From Otariodibacter oris (GTDB lineage: Bacteria; Pseudomonadota; Gammaproteobacteria; Enterobacterales; Pasteurellaceae), in NCBI RefSeq assembly GCF_009684715.1, contig NZ_CP016604.1, positions 186,001 through 250,000 of the forward strand: 64,000 bases of DNA, read 5' to 3'. Below are positions 57,092-64,000 of this stretch, one piece after another. Position 1 is the first letter of the stretch, and every line of letters begins with the position of its first letter. The notes below the pieces were generated by a model that saw only the letters and a list, made by a program, of their open reading frames with translations, was not told the origin of the DNA and searched no databases. The translations under genes were made by a program, and so were the position numbers.

Positions 57092-57982
57092 ATGAGATGT
57101 GAATGCCAATTAGTGACTCACAAAAATCCTGATTTATGTGTGGCTCTAACACAATATCGTTTAATTGAAGTGGCGGGTGTAGATGCCGAGAAATTTTTGC
57201 AAGGGCAATTAACCTGTGATGTAACAAAGCTTGCAGAAGGTGAGCATACACTCACATCTCATTGTGACCCAAAAGGTAAAATGAGTGCATTATTCCGTTT
57301 ATATCGCCAATCTGCCGATCAATTCTTTATGATTATTCTGCAAGATTTATTACCCGAAGCCTTGGCTCAATTAAAAAAATATGCGGTATTTTCTAAAGTC
57401 ACCTTTACTGAATTGGATACGCCATTATATGGCACAACAAGCGGTGAGATGATTGCAAACTTTAGCAATAAAGTGACCGCTTGCATTATCCTAGATGAGC
57501 AGAAACGTGCGATATTTTGGGGCGATGTTTCCCCTGAAACAAATGGCGAGGCGACACGTTGGGATTTAATTGATATTCAACAAGGTGTACCGTTACTTTA
57601 TAAAGCGAATCAATTTGAATTATTACCTCAAGCGGCCAATGTGCAATACCTTGAGCAAAGTATTTCTTTTACAAAAGGCTGTTATATCGGGCAAGAAACC
57701 ATTGCTCGTGCGAAATATCGTGGGGCAAATAAACGTGCGATGTTTACCCTTGTCGGTAAAATTGAGAGCGAGATTGCCTTACCCGAAGTGGCATCAAGTG
57801 TTGAAATGCGACTAGGCGAAAACTGGAAAAGCACAGGCACGATTTTAGCTTCTGTAAAAGATGAAACTACCTTATGGGTGCAGGTTGTATTAAATCGTGA
57901 TATTGAACCAGATAGCCTTTTCCGTATTGGTGATACAAAACTGAGCATTTACTCACTTCCTTATGCTTTGGATGAAAATTAA
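57092..57982 (+). CDS. ygfZ: Folate-binding Fe-S cluster protein YgfZ
   Basis: Tetrahydrofolate-dependent helper for assembly or repair of some 4Fe-4S proteins, including MiaB. The 296 residues include [39 protein letters not shown] and the invariant [20 protein letters not shown] with the active Cys. Length is typical (E. coli 326, slightly longer). The stop overlaps the next ATG. It carries uptake-signal cores at 57437-57445 (+) and near 57475 (-). Confidence 0.93.
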   Translation: MRCECQLVTHKNPDLCVALTQYRLIEVAGVDAEKFLQGQLTCDVTKLAEGEHTLTSHCDPKGKMSALFRLYRQSADQFFMIILQDLLPEALAQLKKYAVFSKVTFTELDTPLYGTTSGEMIANFSNKVTACIILDEQKRAIFWGDVSPETNGEATRWDLIDIQQGVPLLYKANQFELLPQAANVQYLEQSISFTKGCYIGQETIARAKYRGANKRAMFTLVGKIESEIALPEVASSVEMRLGENWKSTGTILASVKDETTLWVQVVLNRDIEPDSLFRIGDTKLSIYSLPYALDEN

Positions 57983-58572
57983 TGATGGAATTTATTTATC
58001 CCCAAGCAAATTTGATTGCAGGTGTTGATGAAGTGGGGCGAGGTCCTTTGGTTGGAGCGGTTGTTACTGCTGCGGTAATTTTAGATCCAAATAATCCGAT
58101 TGAAGGCTTGGCAGATTCCAAAAAATTATCAGAAAAACGCCGAATCGCTTTAGCGGAAGAGATTAAGAAAAAAGCATTGAGTTGGTCGTTAGGTCGAGCA
58201 GAGCCAGAAGAAATCGATCAGCTCAATATTTTACACGCTACAATGTTAGCCATGGAACGCGCGGTAGCGGGATTACACATTCAACCTGATTTTGTATTGG
58301 TTGATGGTAATCGTATCCCAAAATTTTCTATTCCAGCGCAAGCGGTAGTAAAAGGCGATAGCTTAGTGGCAGAGATCAGTGCGGCGTCAATCATTGCAAA
58401 AGTCACACGTGATCAGGAAATGGCAGAATTAGATAAAATTTATCCTGAATATGGTTTTGCCAAACATAAAGGATACCCGACAAAATTACATTTTGAGAAA
58501 TTAGCGGAATTTGGTGTCACACCTTATCATCGTAAAAGTTTTGCTCCAGTAGCGAGACTCTTAAATCAATAG
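57982..58572 (+). CDS. rnhB: Ribonuclease HII
   Basis: Removes RNA from RNA-DNA hybrids, including single embedded ribonucleotides. The 196 residues begin [28 protein letters not shown]; the N-terminus lines up with E. coli RnhB if ATG 57982 is used (57985 is also possible). Catalytic acids are in GVDEVGRG (Asp, Glu), VLVDGNRIP (Asp) and [10 protein letters not shown] (Asp). [23 protein letters not shown] is standard. It is coupled to ygfZ by overlap, while in E. coli the usual neighbour is lpxB. Confidence 0.97.
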   Translation: MMEFIYPQANLIAGVDEVGRGPLVGAVVTAAVILDPNNPIEGLADSKKLSEKRRIALAEEIKKKALSWSLGRAEPEEIDQLNILHATMLAMERAVAGLHIQPDFVLVDGNRIPKFSIPAQAVVKGDSLVAEISAASIIAKVTRDQEMAELDKIYPEYGFAKHKGYPTKLHFEKLAEFGVTPYHRKSFAPVARLLNQ

Positions 58573-58586
58573 TAAATAGGAATAGC

Positions 58587-59852
58587 ATGAAAGAATCGGA
58601 TATTTATCTACAAAGTTGTCCTGAATGCGATACGTTAGTGAGTATTACAAAAGAGTTGAATAATCAGACCGCTTGTTGCCCGAATTGTCATCACGTTTTA
58701 CACTCTGGTGGACGTTGGAGTTTAGGTCGTTGTAGTATTATTGCATTTGCGATTCTTATCCTTTTACCTCTCGCCTTATATTTTCCATTAATGCACATTG
58801 ATTTATTGGGTGTGAATTTATATGCATCGGTGTGGGGAGGAACTTGGAAAATGGCAACCTCCGGTTTCCCTTATACCGCTTTTATGATCTTATTTTGTTC
58901 AGTCATTATGCCGTTGGCGTTTGTGTTGCTGATATTGGCTTTACGTTTTCAAAAATGGATTGAATATCGCCCTCGCTATACGCTTATATTCCTAACAAAA
59001 GCAAAACAATGGGTAATGTTGGATGTGTATTTGGTCGCATTAGGTGTAGCGGCTTTTAAAGTGAGGGAGTATGCACCGCTCTCTTTTGACTTGTATTTAA
59101 TTCCATTTTTATTAGTGACATTACTCACAACATTATTATTTACTAAAATTGATCCGAAGCAGTTATGGAATGATTTTTACCCAGAATATTATGCGTTAGA
59201 GCCGGAGCATTGTACCCATTCTACTCACTATACGTTGTGTCACGTATGTGATTATACCTTTGATGCCAATATTATTGATATGAAGGGGCAACACCGCTGT
59301 CCTCGTTGCGAAAGTAATTTAGATGTACCAGAAAAGGTTAAATTACAACGGGTTTGGGCGACCTTACTGGCTGGTGTTGTGATGATGATTCCAGCTAACC
59401 TTTTACCGATTTCTTCCACGGAATTTGCGGGCTCAACTTCCGCAGATTCATTGATGAGTGGTGTACTGTTATTTATTTCTATGGGTAGTTATGCCGTTGC
59501 GGGCATTGTATTTGTGGCAAGTATTGTTGTGCCATTTAGTAAAGTTGCAGTGATTTTATATCTTTTATTAGCGATTCATTTCCGCTGGAAACATTCGATC
59601 CACTGGCAAATGAAACTACTGCACTATGTTCACTTTGTTGGACGTTGGTCAATGCTTGATTTATTTGTATTAGCATTGATGATGTCTTTAGTAGAACGTG
59701 GACAAATTATTAGCTTCTCAGTAGGAGATGCGGCTTTTTATTTTGGGGCGGCGGTATTTTTAACTATGATTTCTTCTTCTAATCTTGATGCCAAAATGTT
59801 ATGGGATATTCATTATGGGCATAAAAAAGAGGAGTCTGAAGCAAGCGGTTAG
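58587..59852 (+). CDS. PqiA/YebS (LetA) family intermembrane transport protein
   Basis: Inner-membrane protein of the lipid transport type that works with MCE proteins (PqiB, LetB). The 421 residues have two duplicated halves. Each starts with a CxxC...CxxC zinc-ribbon (CPECDTLV...CCPNCHHVL; CHVCDYTF...CPRCESNL) followed by four membrane helices (~45-200 and ~255-405). The 2 x 4 layout is typical. No MCE-domain gene follows; rraA comes next after 72 bases, so the partner must lie elsewhere or the gene acts alone. An uptake-signal variant (GCAAGCGGTT) overlaps its end. Confidence 0.88.
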   Translation: MKESDIYLQSCPECDTLVSITKELNNQTACCPNCHHVLHSGGRWSLGRCSIIAFAILILLPLALYFPLMHIDLLGVNLYASVWGGTWKMATSGFPYTAFMILFCSVIMPLAFVLLILALRFQKWIEYRPRYTLIFLTKAKQWVMLDVYLVALGVAAFKVREYAPLSFDLYLIPFLLVTLLTTLLFTKIDPKQLWNDFYPEYYALEPEHCTHSTHYTLCHVCDYTFDANIIDMKGQHRCPRCESNLDVPEKVKLQRVWATLLAGVVMMIPANLLPISSTEFAGSTSADSLMSGVLLFISMGSYAVAGIVFVASIVVPFSKVAVILYLLLAIHFRWKHSIHWQMKLLHYVHFVGRWSMLDLFVLALMMSLVERGQIISFSVGDAAFYFGAAVFLTMISSSNLDAKMLWDIHYGHKKEESEASG

Positions 59853-59924
59853 ATTTGAACAAACTTTTGCAACAGTTTATACTGGCAAACTTAATTTATA
59901 ATAATTTAAAAATAGGAGCACATT

Positions 59925-60434
59925 ATGATGCGTGTTGATACTTCAGAACTTTGTGATATTTATTCAGATCAAGTCGATGTCGTCGAACCCATTTTTTCTA
60001 GCTTTGGGGGCAGACCTTCTTTCTATGGAAAAATCACAACAGTAAAATGCTTTGAAAGCAATGGATTGATTGCTGAAGTGTTGGAAGAAGACGGTCAAGA
60101 ACGAGTGCTGCTTATTGATGGCGGTGGTGCAGTTCGTCGAGCATTGATTGATGCGGAATTAGCCCAATTAGCCGTAGATAATGGATGGGAAGGGATTATC
60201 GTTAATGGTGCCGTACGTCAGTTAGATGTACTAGAAACATTAGATATCGGTATTCAAGCCCTAGCACCAATTCCAGTGGGTGCAGATGATAGCATGGTGG
60301 GTGAAGTGGATACGCCAGTGAATTTTGGTGGTGTCAGTTTCTTACCTGAAGATTATGTTTATGCCGATCTCACAGGGATCATTCTCTCTCCTGAATTACT
60401 TGATTTCTCAGATGAAGATGAGGAAGAAGAGTAA
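59925..60434 (+). CDS. rraA: Regulator of ribonuclease activity A
   Basis: Trimeric protein that binds the degradosome scaffold of RNase E and lowers its activity. The 169 residues contain [48 protein letters not shown] and [23 protein letters not shown], all close to E. coli RraA, with an acidic tail ([10 protein letters not shown]). ATG codons at 59925 and 59928 follow AGGAG at 6 and 9 bases; either may serve. Its target gene rne is in this same window. Confidence 0.96.
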   Translation: MMRVDTSELCDIYSDQVDVVEPIFSSFGGRPSFYGKITTVKCFESNGLIAEVLEEDGQERVLLIDGGGAVRRALIDAELAQLAVDNGWEGIIVNGAVRQLDVLETLDIGIQALAPIPVGADDSMVGEVDTPVNFGGVSFLPEDYVYADLTGIILSPELLDFSDEDEEEE

Positions 60435-60462
60435 TATTTCTTATCCCATTCTATAGTGAAAA

Positions 60463-60495
60463 CTGCCAACAATTGTTGGCAGCTGATTCAATTTT
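60463..60495. terminator. Rho-independent terminator after rraA
   Basis: Perfect stem CTGCCAAC / GTTGGCAG around AATT (60463-60482), then CTGATTCAATTTTT, ending next to the convergent NAT gene. Confidence 0.8.
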
Positions 60496-60500
60496 TCGCT

Positions 60501-61316
60501 TTATTTCTGCTTAATATACTTTTCAAAGATTTCTATTAATTCTTCTCGGCTGTAATTCGCTTTCAGTTCGTTTTGGATAATCTCAATAAATTGATTAACC
60601 TCTGTGATTGTAATTTGTTCTGAGTGTTTGCTATACATTCTGTAATACACATTGTTATGTAATGAATGAATAGCGTCATTCGTGAAACATGACATAATCA
60701 GATGATTTCGCCAAATGCTTTTAGGATTCTTATAGCAGTAAAAATTCCCCATTTCAAAATCGGCATCAACGTTTTCAATTAGATTAAATTGGTAGATATT
60801 GAAGTACTGATCTTTTTCCTTTCTTTGCAGAGTGTATAGTCCCTGATTATCGTATGATAGCTGATATTCTGTATTTAAGTGACCGATCGAAGAGGGATTC
60901 TTTTCATCAAATTTAATGATAACACTTGGACTACGAAACCCAACGCCAACATCTACCAAATATTTCTCACCTTGATAATGTAAGATTGTGACTCGATGGG
61001 TCATTGGTATTTTGGGAATATCGTTATTTAATATACGAGCTAGGTGTTGCGTTACTTTAAAGCCAAAGTGTTTTAATACTTCATACATCAATTTATTGTG
61101 TTCAAAGCAATAACCTCCTCTTTTATTTACAACGATATTGTTATATGCCGATTCAAGATCAATCGGAACATCTTCGGCAAGCAACACTTTGGGATTACCA
61201 AAAAAATAACGTTTTAAATGCGCTAAGGCTAAGTCAGAAATATCTTCTAGTGTGGTGATATTTTTAGTGATATTAAGGTCGGCTAAGTAATGTTGAATAA
61301 TATTTTGTGTATCCAT
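60501..61316 (-). CDS. Arylamine N-acetyltransferase
   Basis: Acetyl-CoA-dependent acetylation of arylamines and hydrazines. The 271 residues show the NAT Cys-His-Asp triad: Cys70 in RGGYCFEHN, His107 in MTHRVTIL and Asp122 in YLVDVGVGF; these positions agree with the classic enzymes. Length is normal (~270). It lies 38 bases upstream of... trmN ends, i.e. it follows trmN on the same minus strand. The natural substrate in this organism is unknown; the gene is an accessory rather than a core function. Confidence 0.92.
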   Translation of the reverse strand: MDTQNIIQHYLADLNITKNITTLEDISDLALAHLKRYFFGNPKVLLAEDVPIDLESAYNNIVVNKRGGYCFEHNKLMYEVLKHFGFKVTQHLARILNNDIPKIPMTHRVTILHYQGEKYLVDVGVGFRSPSVIIKFDEKNPSSIGHLNTEYQLSYDNQGLYTLQRKEKDQYFNIYQFNLIENVDADFEMGNFYCYKNPKSIWRNHLIMSCFTNDAIHSLHNNVYYRMYSKHSEQITITEVNQFIEIIQNELKANYSREELIEIFEKYIKQK

Positions 61317-61354
61317 TTAAACTCCTATGAATTTTATCGTCGTGATGTGAACGA

Positions 61355-62071
61355 TTAAAAATTCACATAAAAATCTTGAGTAAGTTCTTTAAATTCTTCG
61401 CTATATTGATGATTTTCTTGGTAGATCACGAGTTGCTTATCAGCACATACTTTATCTACCCTTGAGAAAGTCAAAATGATCCGTTTAGCAAGTTTGTTTG
61501 GTGTAGATTGTATCGTATAGCGTTCAATACAATATAAGCCAATTTCTTTGGCTTGCTCAATTAATTTAAGTCCAGCATCAAGTGGCAGAATAAATGTAAT
61601 TCTCCCTTTGGATGATAGCCATTTTTTTGCTTGAGATAACCAAGTAATATGGTTTTGGGTAATGTTTCTGGCAAGTCCTCGAGCTTTTGTTTTACTGGGT
61701 AAACTGTCAGAAAAATAAGGCGGATTCGACACAATAAGATCAAATTGTTGGGTAAACTCTATTTGAGTTACATCACCATGAATGATTGATATTCTATTGT
61801 GCCATGGTGTTAATTTTGAGTTATCTGTTGCTTGTGAGTAAGCATCTTGTTCAAGTTCAATGGCCGTAATAGAGGGGAATAATTCAACACAAGCGGTACG
61901 TTGTGCCAGCATTATTGCAAGTAATCCTGAACCTGTCCCCATATCTAAAATAGAATGAACATTGTTTATCTCTGCAATCGCCCCAAGTAAAATACTATCA
62001 GTGTTTACTTTCATTGCACATTGGTCGTGTGCAATGAAGAATTGCTTAAATTGAAAACCTTTTGACGCCAT
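61355..62071 (-). CDS. trmN: tRNA1(Val) (adenine(37)-N6)-methyltransferase
   Basis: Class I methyltransferase making m6A37 in tRNA-Val. The 238 residues have the SAM motif SILDMGTGSGLLAIMLAQ, the acidic AIELEQDAY, and the N6-adenine catalytic motif VSNPPYF (NPPY), preceded by GFQFKQFFIAHDQCAMKVNTDSILLGA, the TrmN6/YfiC start. The gene lies between coaA (17 bases upstream) and the NAT gene on the minus strand. An uptake-signal core (61889-61897) lies inside. Confidence 0.95.
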   Translation of the reverse strand: MASKGFQFKQFFIAHDQCAMKVNTDSILLGAIAEINNVHSILDMGTGSGLLAIMLAQRTACVELFPSITAIELEQDAYSQATDNSKLTPWHNRISIIHGDVTQIEFTQQFDLIVSNPPYFSDSLPSKTKARGLARNITQNHITWLSQAKKWLSSKGRITFILPLDAGLKLIEQAKEIGLYCIERYTIQSTPNKLAKRIILTFSRVDKVCADKQLVIYQENHQYSEEFKELTQDFYVNF

Positions 62072-62088
62072 ATTATTTGTTTTAATGA

Positions 62089-63042
62089 TTATTTCTTTCT
62101 TAATTTTACGGTTTCAATGGCGTGGTGTTGCCCTTTGACTAAGATTAAATTCGCTCTTTCTCTACTTGGTAAAATATTTTTGCGAAGATTTAACCCATTA
62201 ATTTCGTCCCAAATTTTAGAGGCAGTAGCAATGGCCTCTTCTTCAGATAATTTTGAGTAATGGTTAAAATAAGAATTAGGATCTGAAAAGGCACTTCGGC
62301 GAAACTTTAAGAAGCGGTTTATATACCATGTTTTCAATAATGATTCATCGGCATCAACATAAATTGAAAAATCGACAAAGTCAGAAACAAAAATATTATG
62401 AGGATTAGACGGATTATTCATGCCACTTTGTAGTACGTTTAATCCCTCTAAGATAACGATATCTGGTTGATCGACCTCATTAAATTGATTAGGAATAATA
62501 TCGTAGGTTAAGTGAGAGTAAATAGGGGCTTTTACATGTCGTTTACCTGCTTTGATGTCCGAAACAAAAGCAATTAATTGATGAATATCATAGGACTCAG
62601 GAAACCCTTTTTTATGTAATAAGTTTTTTTGTTCTAAAATATTTAATGGATATAGAAAACCATCTGTTGTAATCAGAGATACTTTACGATCTTGAGGCCA
62701 GTGAGATAGAAGCGCTTGTAAAATACGTGCGGAAGTACTTTTTCCAACGGATACGCTTCCTGCAATACTGATGATAAAAGGCACTTTAGGCGCCTTTATA
62801 TCTAAAAATTTATGTAGGACCTGCTGACGTTTAATATTTTCATCAATGTAATAATTAATTAAACGGGCAAGGGGAAGATAAATTGTGCTGACTTCATCTA
62901 AAGATAAGTCTTCATTAAAACCGAGTAGTGGTTTTAAATCTTGCTCAGTGAGCTTTAATGGCACAGATTTTCGTAATGCAGCCCATTGTTGACGATCAAA
63001 AGTAAGAAAAGGCGTCAGTTTTTTTGTTTTTTGCAAATTCAT
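62089..63042 (-). CDS. coaA: Pantothenate kinase, type I
   Basis: Phosphorylates pantothenate in the first step of coenzyme A synthesis. The 317 residues have the P-loop [32 protein letters not shown], and [11 protein letters not shown], with the C-terminal [20 protein letters not shown]. Size matches E. coli CoaA (316). It is divergent from the tRNA-tuf cluster, as in E. coli, and heads a minus-strand group with trmN and the NAT gene. Pantothenate uptake (panF) is encoded at 19464-20891. Confidence 0.97.
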   Translation of the reverse strand: MNLQKTKKLTPFLTFDRQQWAALRKSVPLKLTEQDLKPLLGFNEDLSLDEVSTIYLPLARLINYYIDENIKRQQVLHKFLDIKAPKVPFIISIAGSVSVGKSTSARILQALLSHWPQDRKVSLITTDGFLYPLNILEQKNLLHKKGFPESYDIHQLIAFVSDIKAGKRHVKAPIYSHLTYDIIPNQFNEVDQPDIVILEGLNVLQSGMNNPSNPHNIFVSDFVDFSIYVDADESLLKTWYINRFLKFRRSAFSDPNSYFNHYSKLSEEEAIATASKIWDEINGLNLRKNILPSRERANLILVKGQHHAIETVKLRKK

Positions 63043-63223
63043 CGCGATAAATATCTTGATAAGGATAGCAATAGTTTATCTTTTATGTCATCAAATATAC
63101 AGTACAAATCACCAAATAAACTTCTTTATCAGATTACCAGTATTAAAAATATTTAAAAAACAAACATTCTGCGTATTTTGCAATCGAAAGAAACTAAAAA
63201 TTTAACTTTTTTTAAAAAAAGAC

Positions 63224-63251
63224 TTGCAAGCTTTTCTGAAAGCCCTATAAT
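63224..63251 (+). promoter_or_regulatory. Promoter of the tRNA-tuf operon
   Basis: TTGCAA (63224-63229) and TATAAT (63246-63251) are 16 bases apart, with a GC-rich discriminator GCGCACC and an A/T-rich upstream tract. This is typical of a strong, stringently controlled stable-RNA promoter. The rest of 63043-63223 is AT-rich without a gene. Confidence 0.85.
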
Positions 63252-63282
63252 GCGCACCACTTGCTTATGACAACGCAATAAT

Positions 63283-63358
<76 letters not shown>

Positions 63359-63394
63359 TTAACAACGCAAAGTCAGCAGGTATTCAATTAATGT

Positions 63395-63479
63395 GGAGGG
63401 ATTCCCGAGCGGCCAAAGGGGGCAGACTGTAAATCTGTTGGCTCAGCCTTCGAAGGTTCGAATCCTTCTCCCTCCACCA
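63395..63479 (+). tRNA. tyrU: tRNA-Tyr (GTA anticodon)
   Basis: 85 bases with acceptor GGAGGGA / TCCCTCC, a long variable arm (class II), anticodon arm AGACTGTAAATCT with GTA, and encoded CCA end. Confidence 0.97.
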
Positions 63480-63522
63480 TCTCATAATTGAATCCTAAAT
63501 GGGAAAGACGAATTTAGAACAA

Positions 63523-63597
<75 letters not shown>

Positions 63598-63599
63598 GC

Positions 63600-63675
63600 G
63601 CTGATATAGCTCAGTTGGTAGAGCGCACCCTTGGTAAGGGTGAGGTCGGCGGTTCAAATCCGCCTATCAGCACCA
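63600..63675 (+). tRNA. thrT: tRNA-Thr (GGT anticodon)
   Basis: 76 bases with acceptor GCTGATA / TATCAGC, anticodon arm CACCC-TTGGTAA-GGGTG, T loop TTCAAAT and encoded CCA end. Only two bases separate it from tRNA-Gly. Order thr-tyr-gly-thr-tuf is the same as E. coli. Confidence 0.97.
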
Positions 63676-63716
63676 GTAACTATTCTATTTTCATTTCTCT
63701 TTAGTAAACATAATAG

Positions 63717-64000
<284 letters not shown>

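Overview
The window is AT-rich chromosomal DNA from a member of the Pasteurellaceae. Gene content and order fit this family: napDAGHBC, yibN-secB-gpsA-cysE, coaA followed by the thr-tyr-gly-thr tRNA cluster and tuf, panF-yhdT, and the rpmE2/rpmJ2 pair. The 9-mer ACAAGCGGT and close variants recur between and inside genes, often followed by an AT-rich stretch. This is the uptake signal sequence of the Actinobacillus pleuropneumoniae type rather than the Haemophilus influenzae type (AAGTGCGGT). I therefore infer an Apl-clade genus (Actinobacillus, Mannheimia, Glaesserella, Bibersteinia or relatives). The species cannot be fixed from the sequence alone.

Layout. 1-5.5 kb: the tail of a TonB-dependent receptor, RNase E, and two small lipoproteins, one built from six 87-bp tandem repeats. 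5.6-12.2 kb: a minus-strand iron-siderophore operon (TonB receptor, periplasmic esterase, FecCD-type ABC transporter) behind a Fur-box-like site. 12.3-31 kb: housekeeping genes including rpsT, murJ, fluC/crcB, a glycerate kinase, a cation/proton antiporter, panF, metJ with Met-box-like sites, rnr, tig, secB, gpsA, cysE and rpe. 31.2-37.8 kb: zinc-independent ribosomal protein paralogues, then the periplasmic nitrate reductase operon, whose first gene napF is a decayed remnant. 37.8-43 kb: gntK, a pirin, mnmE, a YegP-like protein, an aminotransferase pseudogene and a pentapeptide-repeat membrane protein.

43.3-55.1 kb is a complete-looking ABC-transporter-dependent capsule locus. It has kpsC/lipA and kpsS/lipB (Kdo linker synthesis), four export genes ctrABCD/bexDCBA, and, divergent from these, neuA (CMP-sialic acid synthetase), a GT38-like polysialyltransferase, an unrecognised GT-B-like protein and a probable sialate O-acetyltransferase of the OatC type. 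Together these predict an O-acetylated polysialic acid capsule. No sialic acid synthesis genes (neuB, neuC) lie in the locus, so the sugar may be scavenged or made by genes elsewhere. This is the most interesting part of the window.

55.2-64 kb returns to core genes: thrC, mgsA, ygfZ, rnhB, a pqiA-family gene, rraA (inhibitor of the RNase E encoded at the other end), an arylamine N-acetyltransferase, trmN, coaA, four tRNAs and the start of tuf.
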